Below are positions 44,186 through 53,848 of a stretch of 64,000 nucleotides of DNA, piece by piece (position 1 is the first letter of the stretch; every line of letters starts with the position of its first letter). This stretch comes from Ancrocorticia sp. (GTDB taxonomy: Bacteria; Actinomycetota; Actinomycetes; Actinomycetales; Actinomycetaceae). Below the pieces are notes generated by a model, which worked only from the letters and a program-made list of their open reading frames with translations, made no database searches and had not been told where the DNA came from. The position numbers and the translations under genes were made by a program. Location of the stretch: assembly GCA_022648165.1 (NCBI GenBank), contig JALCLX010000002.1:124001-188000 (forward strand), read 5' to 3'.

Positions 44186-45372
44186 ACGCGTTCAGACTTG
44201 TCGTGGTTGGCGCCGGGATCTCCGGAATGACCGCTGCCCTTATGGCCCGCCGCGCCGGCGCCGATGTCACCGTAGCCACCTTCGGCTTTGGTGGCATGCA
44301 GCTGAGCCAGGGAACGATCGATGTACTCGATGTCCCGCGCCCGCTTGATGGGATGGCAGCTCTTCCGGCCACCCACCCCTACCACACCATCACCGCAGAT
44401 TCAATTCGCGAAGGCGCCAAGGCGCTGGCCGAATACGTGCCGCTCCGCGGCACGGTCGAAGAGTCCACTACTTTCCCCACAGCGCTTGGTTCTCTGCGGC
44501 GAACCGCTCTGTATCCGGAATCGATGGCCGCCGGCGCGGTTCGCAAGGGCGATGGGGACCGGCACTACGTCATCGTCGGAATATCCGGACTCAAAGATTT
44601 CTATCCACGGCTTGTTGCCGAAAACCTCTGCGGACTCAACATCCAGGCGCGGGCAGCTGCTGTTGAACTGGCCGCTCCTGGCGATACTGCACTTGCCTAC
44701 TCCCGCACGTTGAAGGAGCCAGGTGCGGCAGAAGGCTTGGGCAGAAAGCTCGCGGAAATCGCGGAACCCGGAGAGTACGTCGGTATCCCCGCCGTCGTAC
44801 GGGAAGCGGAATGGAAGCGCATCCAATCCGCATGCCCCAATCCGGTGTTCCAGATTCCGTTACCGCCTCCTTCAATCCCTGGTCTCGAAATGAATGAGAG
44901 GCTGCGCGAGGCTTGTTCACAACAACGAATCCGGATGTTCCTCAATTCGAAAGCAGTTGGTCTGGTGGCAGAAGGTTCCCGGGTAACTGCTGTCAAGGTA
45001 GCTGTGGCGGGGGCAACGAAAGAAGTACCCGCCGACTACGTGATCTACGCGGCGGGTGGTTTGGATTCCGGAGCGATCGAACTTGACTCTCATCGCGAAC
45101 TACACGACACAGTTTTCGGACTGCCTGTTGCACACGAAAACGAGCTGCTCCACGGCGACTTCTGGGGAGAACCCCAACCCCTGTACGCCGCAGGCCTGAA
45201 CGTTGACGAGCAGATGCGCCCCACAGGAGAAAAGGGCCCCGTGTACACAAACCTCTACGCCGTGGGCGACATGCTCGCCGGCGCGTACCGGGCACGCGAG
45301 AAGTCCGGCGAAGGTATCGCGATCGGGAGCGCGGCTCAGGCAGTCGCGTCAATAATGAGGAGTGAAGCATGA
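44182..45372 (+). CDS. glpB: Glycerol-3-phosphate dehydrogenase subunit B
   Basis: The 396-residue flavoprotein has the dinucleotide motif LVVVGAGISGMTAALMARRAGADV. The rest, including GGMQLSQGTIDVLD and a late TNLYAVGDMLAGAYRAREKSG FAD segment, matches GlpB. It is the second flavin subunit of the membrane-bound GlpABC complex. The start is GTG at 44182, overlapping the glpA stop, with GGAGG upstream. Confidence 0.93.
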   Translation: MNAFRLVVVGAGISGMTAALMARRAGADVTVATFGFGGMQLSQGTIDVLDVPRPLDGMAALPATHPYHTITADSIREGAKALAEYVPLRGTVEESTTFPTALGSLRRTALYPESMAAGAVRKGDGDRHYVIVGISGLKDFYPRLVAENLCGLNIQARAAAVELAAPGDTALAYSRTLKEPGAAEGLGRKLAEIAEPGEYVGIPAVVREAEWKRIQSACPNPVFQIPLPPPSIPGLEMNERLREACSQQRIRMFLNSKAVGLVAEGSRVTAVKVAVAGATKEVPADYVIYAAGGLDSGAIELDSHRELHDTVFGLPVAHENELLHGDFWGEPQPLYAAGLNVDEQMRPTGEKGPVYTNLYAVGDMLAGAYRAREKSGEGIAIGSAAQAVASIMRSEA

Positions 45373-46631
45373 GCATCGAATTTGCGAAAGCGTCTCTGGC
45401 ACGATCGAGCCTCGATTCCTGCGTCAAATGCACTATTTGCGAAACGCAGTGCCCCGTTGCTGCTGTCACGCCACTCTTCCCTGGGCCAAAGTATGTTGGG
45501 CCACAGGCTGAGCGATTCCGCAATGGCGAATCGGTTGATTACAGCATCGATTACTGCTCTGGCTGCGCCATTTGCACCACCGTATGCCCACAGGGCGTCA
45601 AGATCGCAGAAATCAACGCGCAGGCTCGTGCGGTCATGAAGGAACACCACATGCCGCTGCGTGACCGCCTGATCACACAAACGGAACTCGAAGGAAAGCT
45701 TCTCACTCCCATTGCGCCACTCGCCAATTGGGGGCTCAGCCAGAAACCCATTCGGAAGGCCATTGAAGCGGTGGTGGGCGTCCACGCGGAAGCCCCCATG
45801 CCGGAAGCGCAACCGCAGTCCTTCCAGGCGTGGTTCAAGAAGCACACTCCGGTCACCCCGTACGGGGAATCGCGTGGGCCGATCGTGTTCTTCCACGGCT
45901 GCGCTGGCGGCTACTTTGAAGTCGAAGCCTCAAAAGCCACCGTGGAGGTGCTTGAATACCTCGGGTATGAGGTACTGGTCCCCAAGCAGGGCTGCTGCGG
46001 ACTTGCGCAACAATCGAATGGGCTGCTAGAAGGAGCGGAGAAGTCTGTCCGCAAACTCGCCGCGCAGCTGTCCACGCCGGGCAAAGACCTGACGATTATC
46101 TCCTCCTCCGGATCCTGCGCTGGGATGCTGCGGCACGAGGCACACGAGATCCTGGGTATCGACGATCCTCAGCTGCTCGATGTCGGCACCCGCACCGTAG
46201 AAACCTCAGAATTCTTGGTGGACCTCATTCACAAGGGAGAATTCCCTGTGGATCGGCTTCACGCCATTCATGGAACTATTCCCTATCACCAGCCATGCCA
46301 GGTAAAATCGCAGGGGATCGGAAAACCTGCCATCGAATTGATGGAGACGATTCCCGGTCTCACTGTGATCGAATCCGGAAAAGCTTGCTGCGGTATCGCA
46401 GGCACCTATGGCTTGAAGAAAGAGAAATACGACATAGCGCAAAAGGTGGGACAGCCCTTGTTCGATATGGTCAAGGAAACGAATCCACGCCTTGCTGCCT
46501 GTGAAACGGAAACGTGCAGGTGGCAGATCAGGAAAGGCTCGGGTGCCGAAGTCGTGCACCCGGTCCAACTGATCCACGAAGCTCTCGGCCTGGCTAAAGA
46601 GGACCGGCTGAGTAACTTGGCTAGCGCGTAA
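45369..46631 (+). CDS. glpC: Glycerol-3-phosphate dehydrogenase subunit C (Fe-S, quinone side)
   Basis: The 420-residue subunit passes electrons from GlpAB to quinone. Two 4Fe-4S motifs (SCVKCTICETQCP and CSGCAICTTVCP) are followed by two CCG domains, with the paired cysteines in VPKQGCCGLAQQ and SGKACCGIAGTYG. Because this genome makes menaquinone, menaquinone is the presumed acceptor. The ATG overlaps the glpB stop and has GAGGAG upstream. Confidence 0.94.
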   Translation: MSIEFAKASLARSSLDSCVKCTICETQCPVAAVTPLFPGPKYVGPQAERFRNGESVDYSIDYCSGCAICTTVCPQGVKIAEINAQARAVMKEHHMPLRDRLITQTELEGKLLTPIAPLANWGLSQKPIRKAIEAVVGVHAEAPMPEAQPQSFQAWFKKHTPVTPYGESRGPIVFFHGCAGGYFEVEASKATVEVLEYLGYEVLVPKQGCCGLAQQSNGLLEGAEKSVRKLAAQLSTPGKDLTIISSSGSCAGMLRHEAHEILGIDDPQLLDVGTRTVETSEFLVDLIHKGEFPVDRLHAIHGTIPYHQPCQVKSQGIGKPAIELMETIPGLTVIESGKACCGIAGTYGLKKEKYDIAQKVGQPLFDMVKETNPRLAACETETCRWQIRKGSGAEVVHPVQLIHEALGLAKEDRLSNLASA

Positions 46632-46647
46632 AGCAACGCGAAGCCAA

Positions 46648-46679
46648 TTGCCGCGCAAGCTTATCCCCCTGCGCGGCAA
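46648..46679 (+). terminator. Intercistronic hairpin between glpC and glpF
   Basis: TTGCCGCGCA at 46648-46657 pairs perfectly with TGCGCGGCAA at 46670-46679 around a 12-base loop. No T-run follows, so it may attenuate or act as a processing and stabilising hairpin and need not stop transcription fully. Confidence 0.55.
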
Positions 46680-46712
46680 CAATTCCAACGCATACCTCCC
46701 GAAGGAAGGCAC

Positions 46713-47450
46713 ATGGAAACTTATACAACTGCTCAGATCTTCCTGTCTGAGTTCACCGGCACAGCAATCCTGATACTACTTGGAGCTGGTGTCTGCGCCA
46801 CGGTAAATCTGAACAAATCAAAAGGTAAGGGCGGCGGCTGGCTCCTCATCAACTTTGGATGGGGTCTTGCAGTGTTCACCGGCGTGTACGTCGCTTGGCG
46901 TACCGGCGGCCACCTGAACCCAGCCGTGACAGTTGCACTGGCAGTCGCAGGTAAGGACCTCGCTACTGGAGTACCGGCAACGGCTGGCAACATTGCCATT
47001 TACATCATCGCTCAGGTTCTCGGTGCGTTTGTAGGCGCCGTACTCGCCTGGGTCGCGTTCAAGAAGCAATTCGATGAGACAGAGAATCCGGCTGCGATCC
47101 TCGGCACGTTCTCCACTGCTCCAGAGATTCGTTCCTACGGATGGAACACCGCAACCGAGGCCTTGGGCACGTTCGTACTGATCGCGTTCGTTCTGATCAA
47201 CGGCAACACGCCAACGCAAGTTGGTCCGTTGGCAGTCGCTTTGATCATCGTCGCGATCGGCGCCTCGCTTGGTGGGCCAACCGGATACGCTATCAACCCA
47301 GCTCGTGATCTCGGACCTCGTATCGCGCATGCGATTTTGCCGATCCCCCATAAGGGTTCTTCCGACTGGGCGTACTCCTGGGTACCCATCGTCGGCCCGC
47401 TCATCGGTGCAGTTCTCGCTGCCCTGATCATCCCGCCACTCGTTGGCTAA
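46713..47450 (+). CDS. glpF: Glycerol facilitator (aquaglyceroporin)
   Basis: This 245-residue MIP-family channel has both NPA boxes, in GGHLNPAVTVAL and GYAINPARDLGPR. The Asp after the second box (N-P-A-R-D) is typical of glycerol-conducting members. Six spans and two half-helices are visible. It is preceded by GAAGGAAG. Confidence 0.95.
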   Translation: METYTTAQIFLSEFTGTAILILLGAGVCATVNLNKSKGKGGGWLLINFGWGLAVFTGVYVAWRTGGHLNPAVTVALAVAGKDLATGVPATAGNIAIYIIAQVLGAFVGAVLAWVAFKKQFDETENPAAILGTFSTAPEIRSYGWNTATEALGTFVLIAFVLINGNTPTQVGPLAVALIIVAIGASLGGPTGYAINPARDLGPRIAHAILPIPHKGSSDWAYSWVPIVGPLIGAVLAALIIPPLVG

Positions 47451-47456
47451 ACGCTT

Positions 47457-47498
47457 GCGTGGGAGCTCATGGCTCACAAGGACCCTGGGCTCCCACGC
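47457..47498 (+). terminator. Intercistronic hairpin between glpF and glpK
   Basis: GCGTGGGAGC at 47457-47466 pairs with GCTCCCACGC at 47489-47498 around a 22-base loop, starting 6 bases after the glpF stop. A short T-rich stretch (TCAATTCTTTG) follows, so partial termination before glpK is plausible. Confidence 0.55.
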
Positions 47499-47537
47499 GC
47501 TCAATTCTTTGCACTCCATAGGAAAGGACAGTCGACG

Positions 47538-49058
47538 ATGACTGAACGGAAGTACGTCCTGGCGATTGATCAGGGCACAACCTCCTCTCGTACCATTCTC
47601 TTCAACCACAAAGGCGAAAACGTATCAACCGGCCAGCTTGAGCACAAGCAGATCTTCCCGCACGCGGGATGGGTAGAGCATGATCCGCTAGAGATTTGGA
47701 AAAACGTGCGCGAGACCGTAGGTATCGCGCTTTCACATGCAGAGGCCAATCACCACGATATCGCGGCAATTGGTATCACAAACCAGCGCGAGACCACAAT
47801 TATCTGGGATCGCAAGACTGGCGAACCCGTCTACAACGCCATCGTATGGCAGGATGCGCGCACCCAAGAAATCGTTGACCGGCTTGCCGCCGACGGCGGC
47901 GTCGATCGCTTCCGTCCAATCGTGGGCGAAACCCTCTCGTCATATGCGTCGCTCACCAAGATCATGTGGATCTTGGAGAACGTCCCCGGCGTACGCGAGC
48001 GTGCCGAGGCCGGCGAACTGGCTTTCGGCAATCCCGATACATGGTTGATCTGGAACCTGACCGGTGGTACGGATGGCGGCATCCACGTTACTGACGTGAC
48101 GAACGCATCGCGCACCATGCTGATGGATCTGCACACGCTGCAGTGGCGTGAGGATATCTGCGAAATCGCAGGCATTCCGATGTCACTTTTGCCGGAGATC
48201 AAGTCCTCCTCTGAGATATACGGTTACGGCCGCCAAGGTGGCTTGTTGCCAGGAGTTCCGATTGCAGGCGACTTGGGTGATCAGCAGGCGGCAACCTTCG
48301 GCCAGGCGTGCTTCACACCCGGCATGGCAAAGAACACGTATGGCACCGGCTGCTTCATGCTCATGAACACCGGTGACAAGCCGCAGATGTCTGACAACGG
48401 TCTGATCACAACTGTGTGCTACAAGATCGGCGATCAGAAGCCGGTGTACGCACTCGAAGGCTCAATCGCCGTCACCGGGTCACTGATTCAGTGGCTGCGC
48501 GACAATTTGAACCTGATCCCCACATCCCCCGATGTGGAGCCGCTAGCCGCAAGTGTCAAGGACAACGGCGGAGTGTACTTCGTCCCCGCATTCAACGGTC
48601 TATTCGCTCCCTATTGGAAGGGCGATGCCCGCGGTGCGATTGTCGGCCTGACTCGTTACAACACGAAGGCTCACATTGCCCGTGCCGCTCTCGAGGCCAC
48701 GGCGTTCCAGACGCGCGAGGTCTTGGACGCCATGGAGGCGGATTCGGGAGTCAAGCTTGGCGAGCTGCGTGTTGACGGTGGCATGACTGCCAATAACCTG
48801 CTCATGCAATTCCAAGCCGATATCCTCAACACTCCGGTAGTTCTGCCGGAAGTTGCGGAGACCACGGCGCTCGGTGCAGCGTACGCTGCCGGCATCGCCG
48901 TAGGCTTCTGGAATGGCGAGCAGGACGTTATCGACAATTGGAATGAAGCCAAGCGCTGGACCCCTCAGATGGGCGACGACGAACGCAATCGTCAGCTCCG
49001 TCTGTGGAAGAAGGCCGTCACTCGAACCTTCGATTGGGTTGACGACGACGTTCTGTGA
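47538..49058 (+). CDS. glpK: Glycerol kinase
   Basis: GlpK phosphorylates glycerol with ATP and traps it in the cell. The 506-residue FGGY-family enzyme starts [20 protein letters not shown]. It has [19 protein letters not shown], the FGGY signature 1 region and the C-terminal [21 protein letters not shown] start at the ATG at 47538 after GGAAAGGAC; an upstream frame through the hairpin is not coding. The product feeds GlpABC. Confidence 0.96.
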   Translation: MTERKYVLAIDQGTTSSRTILFNHKGENVSTGQLEHKQIFPHAGWVEHDPLEIWKNVRETVGIALSHAEANHHDIAAIGITNQRETTIIWDRKTGEPVYNAIVWQDARTQEIVDRLAADGGVDRFRPIVGETLSSYASLTKIMWILENVPGVRERAEAGELAFGNPDTWLIWNLTGGTDGGIHVTDVTNASRTMLMDLHTLQWREDICEIAGIPMSLLPEIKSSSEIYGYGRQGGLLPGVPIAGDLGDQQAATFGQACFTPGMAKNTYGTGCFMLMNTGDKPQMSDNGLITTVCYKIGDQKPVYALEGSIAVTGSLIQWLRDNLNLIPTSPDVEPLAASVKDNGGVYFVPAFNGLFAPYWKGDARGAIVGLTRYNTKAHIARAALEATAFQTREVLDAMEADSGVKLGELRVDGGMTANNLLMQFQADILNTPVVLPEVAETTALGAAYAAGIAVGFWNGEQDVIDNWNEAKRWTPQMGDDERNRQLRLWKKAVTRTFDWVDDDVL

Positions 49059-49091
49059 GGATCACGCCATATACGTGCGTCCGTAGTTGCA

Positions 49092-49142
49092 TAAAGTAAG
49101 GCTACCCCCGGCGGAATTGCTGCTGAGGGTAGCCTTACTTTA
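49092..49142. terminator. 16-bp hairpin after glpK
   Basis: TAAAGTAAGGCTACCC at 49092-49107 pairs perfectly with GGGTAGCCTTACTTTA at 49127-49142 around a 19-base loop. The A/T-rich stem base can serve as terminator in both directions. It separates the glp cluster from the lactate cluster. Confidence 0.75.
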
Positions 49143-49151
49143 ACGTACTCA

Positions 49152-49178
49152 CAAGTTGCCGCATACGCGTGCAACTTG
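49152..49178. promoter_or_regulatory. 8-bp palindrome upstream of the lactate permease
   Basis: CAAGTTGC at 49152-49159 and GCAACTTG at 49171-49178 are exact reverse complements 11 bases apart and end 19 bases before the permease ATG. They could be a regulator site or an mRNA hairpin next to the ribosome-binding site. Confidence 0.45.
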
Positions 49179-49197
49179 AGACTCACCCGAGGGGCTC

Positions 49198-50862
49198 ATG
49201 ATCACTGCCGATTTATTTACGCCTTCCGTCACAGCTCTCAGCTCGTCACTGCTACTGAGCGCAATCGTCGCAGTCATCCCACTCTTGGCCTTCTTCGTGA
49301 TGCTCGGAGTTTTCAAAATCCCCACACACTGGTGCGCGCTCATCTCTCTCGCCGTGTCAATCGTCATCGCGGTCGTCGGCTTTAAGATGCCTGCTCACCT
49401 CGCACTACTGTCCGCCACACAAGGAGCCTTTTTTGGTTTATTCCCGATCCTGTTTATCGTCATCATGGCAGTGTGGCTCTATAACCTCACAGAACGTTCG
49501 GGCCGATCCGAAGATGTCCGCACTGTCTTCGCGATTGTGGGCCATGGAGACGTGCGCTTAGAGGCGCTGCTCATCGGTTTCAGCTTTTGCGGTCTTCTCG
49601 AGGGGCTCGCGGGTTTCGGCGCTCCCGTAGCGATCGCCTCTGCGATGCTGCTCGCAGTTGGTCTCCCGCCACTCAAAGCGGCGCTCGCTGCCATAGTAGG
49701 CAATGCGCTCAATGTGGGTTTCGGCGCGATGGCAATTCCCGTTACCACGGCCGGCCAGCTGGGCGGAATCGCTCCTGAATCGGTGGCGGCCACAATGGGA
49801 CGGATAACGCCGCTGCTCATCTCCTGGACTCCGTTGCTGATCTTGGGAATCATCGATGGAAAACGCGGGATCAAACAGGCGTGGCCTGCCGCACTGGTTG
49901 CGGGCGTTGGAATGGCCGCAGGGCACTTCATCGGTTCTCAATTCCTCCCATATCAGCTCACCGCAGTATTCGCCTCGTTGCTTTCCTTTGCGCTGCTCGC
50001 AGGCTTTCTCCAGGTGTGGCACATCTCCGAGACTCCACAAGAACATCGCTCACAACAGACCGAAGGCGGCCTTACCGCCTCTCGGGTCGTGCTCGGCCTT
50101 ATGCCCTACTGGCTCGTCGTCGTGATCTTCGCATTCGCGAAGCTGTGGAAGATCGGATGGGACCTCCCCGCACTGCTTTCCTCCACCGACATCGCGATTG
50201 CGTGGCCGGGGCTCGATGGAAACATCGCGGATACCTTAGGGAACGTCTCGAATTCGACAGTTCTCAACTTCCAATGGCTCTCGTCACCTGGCACCATGTT
50301 GCTCATCACCGGGCTCATCGTTTCGATCAGTTATGGCGCCATATCCTCAGGCGGACGCTTTCCTTTCTCGTTTGGGAAGGGCATCGCTACGCTGGGGAAA
50401 ACCGTTCGCGATCTGCGCATAGCGATTCTGACCATCTGCACAATCATGGCACTCGCATATGTTATGAACCTTTCCGGCCAGACCGTCACAATCGGTACCT
50501 GGCTCGCTGAAACAGGTGCTGCGTTTGCATTCGTTGCGCCGCTCCTCGGCTGGATCGGAACAGCCGTAACGGGTTCTGCCACCTCTGCCGCCGCGCTGTT
50601 TGCAAACCTCCAGGCAGTCGCTGCCACCCAGGCGCATTTACCGCCCAGCTTGTTGCTGGCCGCTAACGAAATCGGCGGCGGCATCGGAAAGATCATCAGC
50701 CCTCAGAACTTGGCTATCGCGGCTTCGGCAATTCGCGAACCTGGCAGCGAATCGAAGCTGCTACGCAAGGCACTGCCGTACTCTGTGGTATTGATCGTCC
50801 TTCTCGGCATCATTACCTTCCTCGCTTCTCGTGGAATCCTCGGATTCCTCGTAGTCTCATAG
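49198..50862 (+). CDS. lctP: L-lactate permease (LctP family)
   Basis: The 554-residue membrane protein has about 13 spans and the LctP signatures GFSFCGLLEGLAGFGAPVAI and AAIVGNALNVGFGAMAIP, with ANEIGGGIGKIISPQNLAIA near the C-terminus. It imports lactate, and sometimes glycolate, with protons. It lies 12 bases before the lutA-like gene, so uptake and oxidation are co-expressed. Confidence 0.94.
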   Translation: MITADLFTPSVTALSSSLLLSAIVAVIPLLAFFVMLGVFKIPTHWCALISLAVSIVIAVVGFKMPAHLALLSATQGAFFGLFPILFIVIMAVWLYNLTERSGRSEDVRTVFAIVGHGDVRLEALLIGFSFCGLLEGLAGFGAPVAIASAMLLAVGLPPLKAALAAIVGNALNVGFGAMAIPVTTAGQLGGIAPESVAATMGRITPLLISWTPLLILGIIDGKRGIKQAWPAALVAGVGMAAGHFIGSQFLPYQLTAVFASLLSFALLAGFLQVWHISETPQEHRSQQTEGGLTASRVVLGLMPYWLVVVIFAFAKLWKIGWDLPALLSSTDIAIAWPGLDGNIADTLGNVSNSTVLNFQWLSSPGTMLLITGLIVSISYGAISSGGRFPFSFGKGIATLGKTVRDLRIAILTICTIMALAYVMNLSGQTVTIGTWLAETGAAFAFVAPLLGWIGTAVTGSATSAAALFANLQAVAATQAHLPPSLLLAANEIGGGIGKIISPQNLAIAASAIREPGSESKLLRKALPYSVVLIVLLGIITFLASRGILGFLVVS

Positions 50863-50874
50863 AAAGGACAATCG

Positions 50875-51663
50875 ATGAAAATCGCTCTTTTCGCCACGTG
50901 CATTTCAGACGTGATGTTCCCACAGGCGGCGCAGGCAACTGTGCACTTGCTGGAACGGCTCGGGCACCAGGTGGATTTCCCCGAATCTCAGGGATGCTGC
51001 GGCCAGATGCACATTAACACCGGTTACTATCCGGAGGCTATGCCGCTGATACGAAACCATGTCGAAACGTTTAAGGACGCGCTTGACGGGCGGTGGGATG
51101 CGATCGTGTTGCCCTCCGGGTCCTGCACCGGATCACTGCGGCATCAGGCCCCGATGGTCGCCGAGGAAGAAGGTGATCACGAACTGTCCGTCTACGCCTC
51201 TGAACTGGCGAAAATCACGTACGATCTCCCAGAGTTCCTTGTCAACGTCCTCGGTATGGTGGACGTTGGAGCATACTTCCCGCATCGCGTTACCTATCAC
51301 ACCACATGTCACTCGCTCCGGGTAGCCCGCGAAGGCGATGCCCCTATTAGGCTGCTCAAAGCCGTTGAGGGCATCGATTACGTGCCGCTTCCGGACGCGG
51401 ACGTCTGCTGTGGTTTCGGCGGAACATTTTCCTTGAAGAACCCGGAAACATCGGCATCAATGCTAGCAGATAAGATGGCAAACATCGTGTCAACAGGAGC
51501 TGAAATTGTGGCGGCCGGAGATTATTCGTGCCTCATGAATATCGGCGGTGGGCTTTCGCGCACTCGCGCAGGAATCCGGGCAATGCATCTGGCAGAAATA
51601 CTCGCTGGAACCAAAGACGAGCCATGGGTGGCCCCAGCTACTACCACGAAAGTTGGTGCATGA
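50875..51663 (+). CDS. lutA: Lactate utilization protein A, (Fe-S)-binding subunit
   Basis: The 262-residue protein has two CCG domains, with QGCCGQMHINTGY and ADVCCGFGGTFSLKNPE. There is also a Cys in ATCISDVMFPQ and another in TTCHSLRVA, as in LutA/LldE, GlpC and heterodisulfide reductase subunits. Together with LutB and LutC it oxidises L-lactate to pyruvate without a flavin LldD enzyme. RBS AAAGGA precedes the ATG. Confidence 0.93.
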   Translation: MKIALFATCISDVMFPQAAQATVHLLERLGHQVDFPESQGCCGQMHINTGYYPEAMPLIRNHVETFKDALDGRWDAIVLPSGSCTGSLRHQAPMVAEEEGDHELSVYASELAKITYDLPEFLVNVLGMVDVGAYFPHRVTYHTTCHSLRVAREGDAPIRLLKAVEGIDYVPLPDADVCCGFGGTFSLKNPETSASMLADKMANIVSTGAEIVAAGDYSCLMNIGGGLSRTRAGIRAMHLAEILAGTKDEPWVAPATTTKVGA

Positions 51664-53213
51664 TGAAAATCGATGTCTCGCACGCTCTGAAAAGGCTGGA
51701 CTTCGCGCGTGACTGGTCAGAAAAAGACGAGGAGGCGGCAGAACTCGGCTGGTATCCCGGGCATCCTACGCCAGACGACCCACTGCGCTGGGGGCAAACC
51801 TTCCCCGAAGGGGCAAAAGAAACGCTTCAGAACACCCAAATGCGCCGCAACTTGGGTTTCGCAACAGGCAAAATCCGGTCCAAACGAAATACGCGCGTTG
51901 AGGAAACTCCCGATTGGGAGGACCTGAGAGAAGCCGCATCGCAGATCAAACGAAACACGCTGGCTCATCTACCTGAATTGTTGGAACAGTTTGAGGCAAA
52001 TGTTACTGCCCGCGGCGGTGTGGTCCACTGGGCGCGCGATGCGGCAGAGGCAAATGAGATCGTCTACTCGCTCATTAAGGCGAAAAATGTGGACGAAGTA
52101 GTCAAGGTCAAATCCATGGCTACACAAGAGATCAACCTCAACGAATACTTGAAAGACCGTGGGATCCAGGCGTGGGAGACGGACCTCGCGGAGATGATTG
52201 TCCAACTGTCAGACGACATGCCATCCCACATCGTGGTCCCTGCGATCCACCGCAATCGCGCGGAGGTCAAAGCCATCTTCGAGGCCAGAATGGGGGACGC
52301 ACCAGAAGGCATGGGGAACGAGCCCCGCGAGCTGACGATGGCCGCGCGTGCCCATCTGCGAAAGAAGTTCCTCTCAGCCAAAGTTGCGATCTCGGGCGCT
52401 AACCTAGGGGTTGCTGAAACCGGAACGCTCGCGGTATTCGAATCCGAAGGCAATGGGCGCATGTGCCTCACGCTTCCGGAAACGCTGATCACCGTCATGG
52501 GCATTGAAAAGATCATTCCGCGCTTCGAGGACATAGAAGTCTTTACGCAACTGCTGCCGCGCTCCGCAACCGGAGAGCGCATGAACCCCTACACCTCATT
52601 CTGGACGGGAGTCACGCCAGGCGATGGACCGCAGGAGTTCCACGTCGTTTTGCTCGATAACGGCCGCACGAACGTGCTTGCGGATCCCGTAGGCAGAGAA
52701 GCCCTCAAGTGCATTCGCTGTGGCGCGTGTATGAACATCTGCCCGGTCTACCGGCACGTGGGCGGCCACGCATACAACTCGGTATATCCGGGCCCGATTG
52801 GTGCCATTCTCACCCCGCAACTGTTGGGGGCTTTCGATCACAAGGATCCTGCGGCAACACTGCCATTCGCGTCGTCGCTGTGCGGGGCATGCTATGACGC
52901 CTGCCCAGTCAAGATCGATATTCCCACAATACTGGTGGAACTGCGGCATCGTTACACAGAAGCGAACCGCGGCGGCGTCCCCTCGATATGGGATGTCGGT
53001 ATGGCGGCTTCCGCTGCGATCATGGCAAGCGGCAAGCGGATGGAGGGCGCTGGTAAAGCGGTCCATCCCGCTCGAATCGTTGGCGGCCCGGGCCGAAAGA
53101 TTGGCCACATTCCGCTGCCACTGGCGAAGAACTGGACGTTTGTTCGCGACGTTCCTGCGCCTCCGGCGCAGAGCTTCCGCGAATGGTGGAACAACCGTGA
53201 GGAGCAGCAATGA
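51660..53213 (+). CDS. lutB: Lactate utilization protein B, iron-sulfur subunit
   Basis: The 517 residues combine an N-terminal LUD domain (SGANLGVAETGTLAVFESEG) with two 4Fe-4S motifs, CIRCGACMNICPVYRHVGGH and CGACYDACPVKIDIP. The start at 51660 gives an ATGA overlap with lutA (ATG-ATG, so 51663 is possible). It begins MMKIDVSHALKRLDFARDWS. Confidence 0.93.
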   Translation: MMKIDVSHALKRLDFARDWSEKDEEAAELGWYPGHPTPDDPLRWGQTFPEGAKETLQNTQMRRNLGFATGKIRSKRNTRVEETPDWEDLREAASQIKRNTLAHLPELLEQFEANVTARGGVVHWARDAAEANEIVYSLIKAKNVDEVVKVKSMATQEINLNEYLKDRGIQAWETDLAEMIVQLSDDMPSHIVVPAIHRNRAEVKAIFEARMGDAPEGMGNEPRELTMAARAHLRKKFLSAKVAISGANLGVAETGTLAVFESEGNGRMCLTLPETLITVMGIEKIIPRFEDIEVFTQLLPRSATGERMNPYTSFWTGVTPGDGPQEFHVVLLDNGRTNVLADPVGREALKCIRCGACMNICPVYRHVGGHAYNSVYPGPIGAILTPQLLGAFDHKDPAATLPFASSLCGACYDACPVKIDIPTILVELRHRYTEANRGGVPSIWDVGMAASAAIMASGKRMEGAGKAVHPARIVGGPGRKIGHIPLPLAKNWTFVRDVPAPPAQSFREWWNNREEQQ

Positions 53214-53848
53214 GTTTTACAGATGCGCGCACTGAGATCTTGCAGCGAATACGCGCTGCCGGGCCGATCGTTGCACCAGAGATTCCACGGAATTACCGCG
53301 TCGCAAGTGACGATTCGCCTGAAGCTCGGCAAGCGATCGTTGACCAGATGGAACAGGCGCTTCTGGACTATTCAGCCACAGTGACGCGGTGCACCGCGGA
53401 TGGCATCCCCGATGCTATCAACGCCGCACTTTCTGACGCAGCATCAGTTGTGGTACCAGCTGGGCTTCCCGAACCGTGGCAGCAGGCAGCGGGCCGCGGG
53501 CGCACAGTGCGAGTGGACGATCCACCGCTCACGAAGGATGAACTGGACCACACTGATGCCACCGTTGCAGCTTCGCGTGTGGCGATCGCGCCGTCGGGCA
53601 CAATCGTATTAGATGGCGAACCCGATCAGGGCCGGCGCGCGATCACATTGGTACCCGATACCCTGGTGGTGATCCTCCGCGCGGAGGATATCAAAGGCAC
53701 CGTACCGGAGGCAGTTGCTGTACTGTCCCAGCATCCGCAACGTCCCACAACGTGGATCGCCGGACCATCGGCTACCTCGGATATTGAGCTCGTCCGCGTC
53801 AACGGCGTTCACGGCCCACGGATTCTTCGGGTTATTATCGTGGAATGA
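53210..53848 (+). CDS. lutC: Lactate utilization protein C (LUD domain)
   Basis: The 212-residue protein has the LUD-domain pattern of LutC, with VAASRVAIAPSGTIVLDGEP near the middle and GPSATSDIELVRVNGVHGPR at the C-terminus. It is the third part of the LutABC lactate oxidation complex; its exact chemistry is not settled. It overlaps lutB and the next gene by 4 bases each. Confidence 0.92.
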   Translation: MSFTDARTEILQRIRAAGPIVAPEIPRNYRVASDDSPEARQAIVDQMEQALLDYSATVTRCTADGIPDAINAALSDAASVVVPAGLPEPWQQAAGRGRTVRVDDPPLTKDELDHTDATVAASRVAIAPSGTIVLDGEPDQGRRAITLVPDTLVVILRAEDIKGTVPEAVAVLSQHPQRPTTWIAGPSATSDIELVRVNGVHGPRILRVIIVE

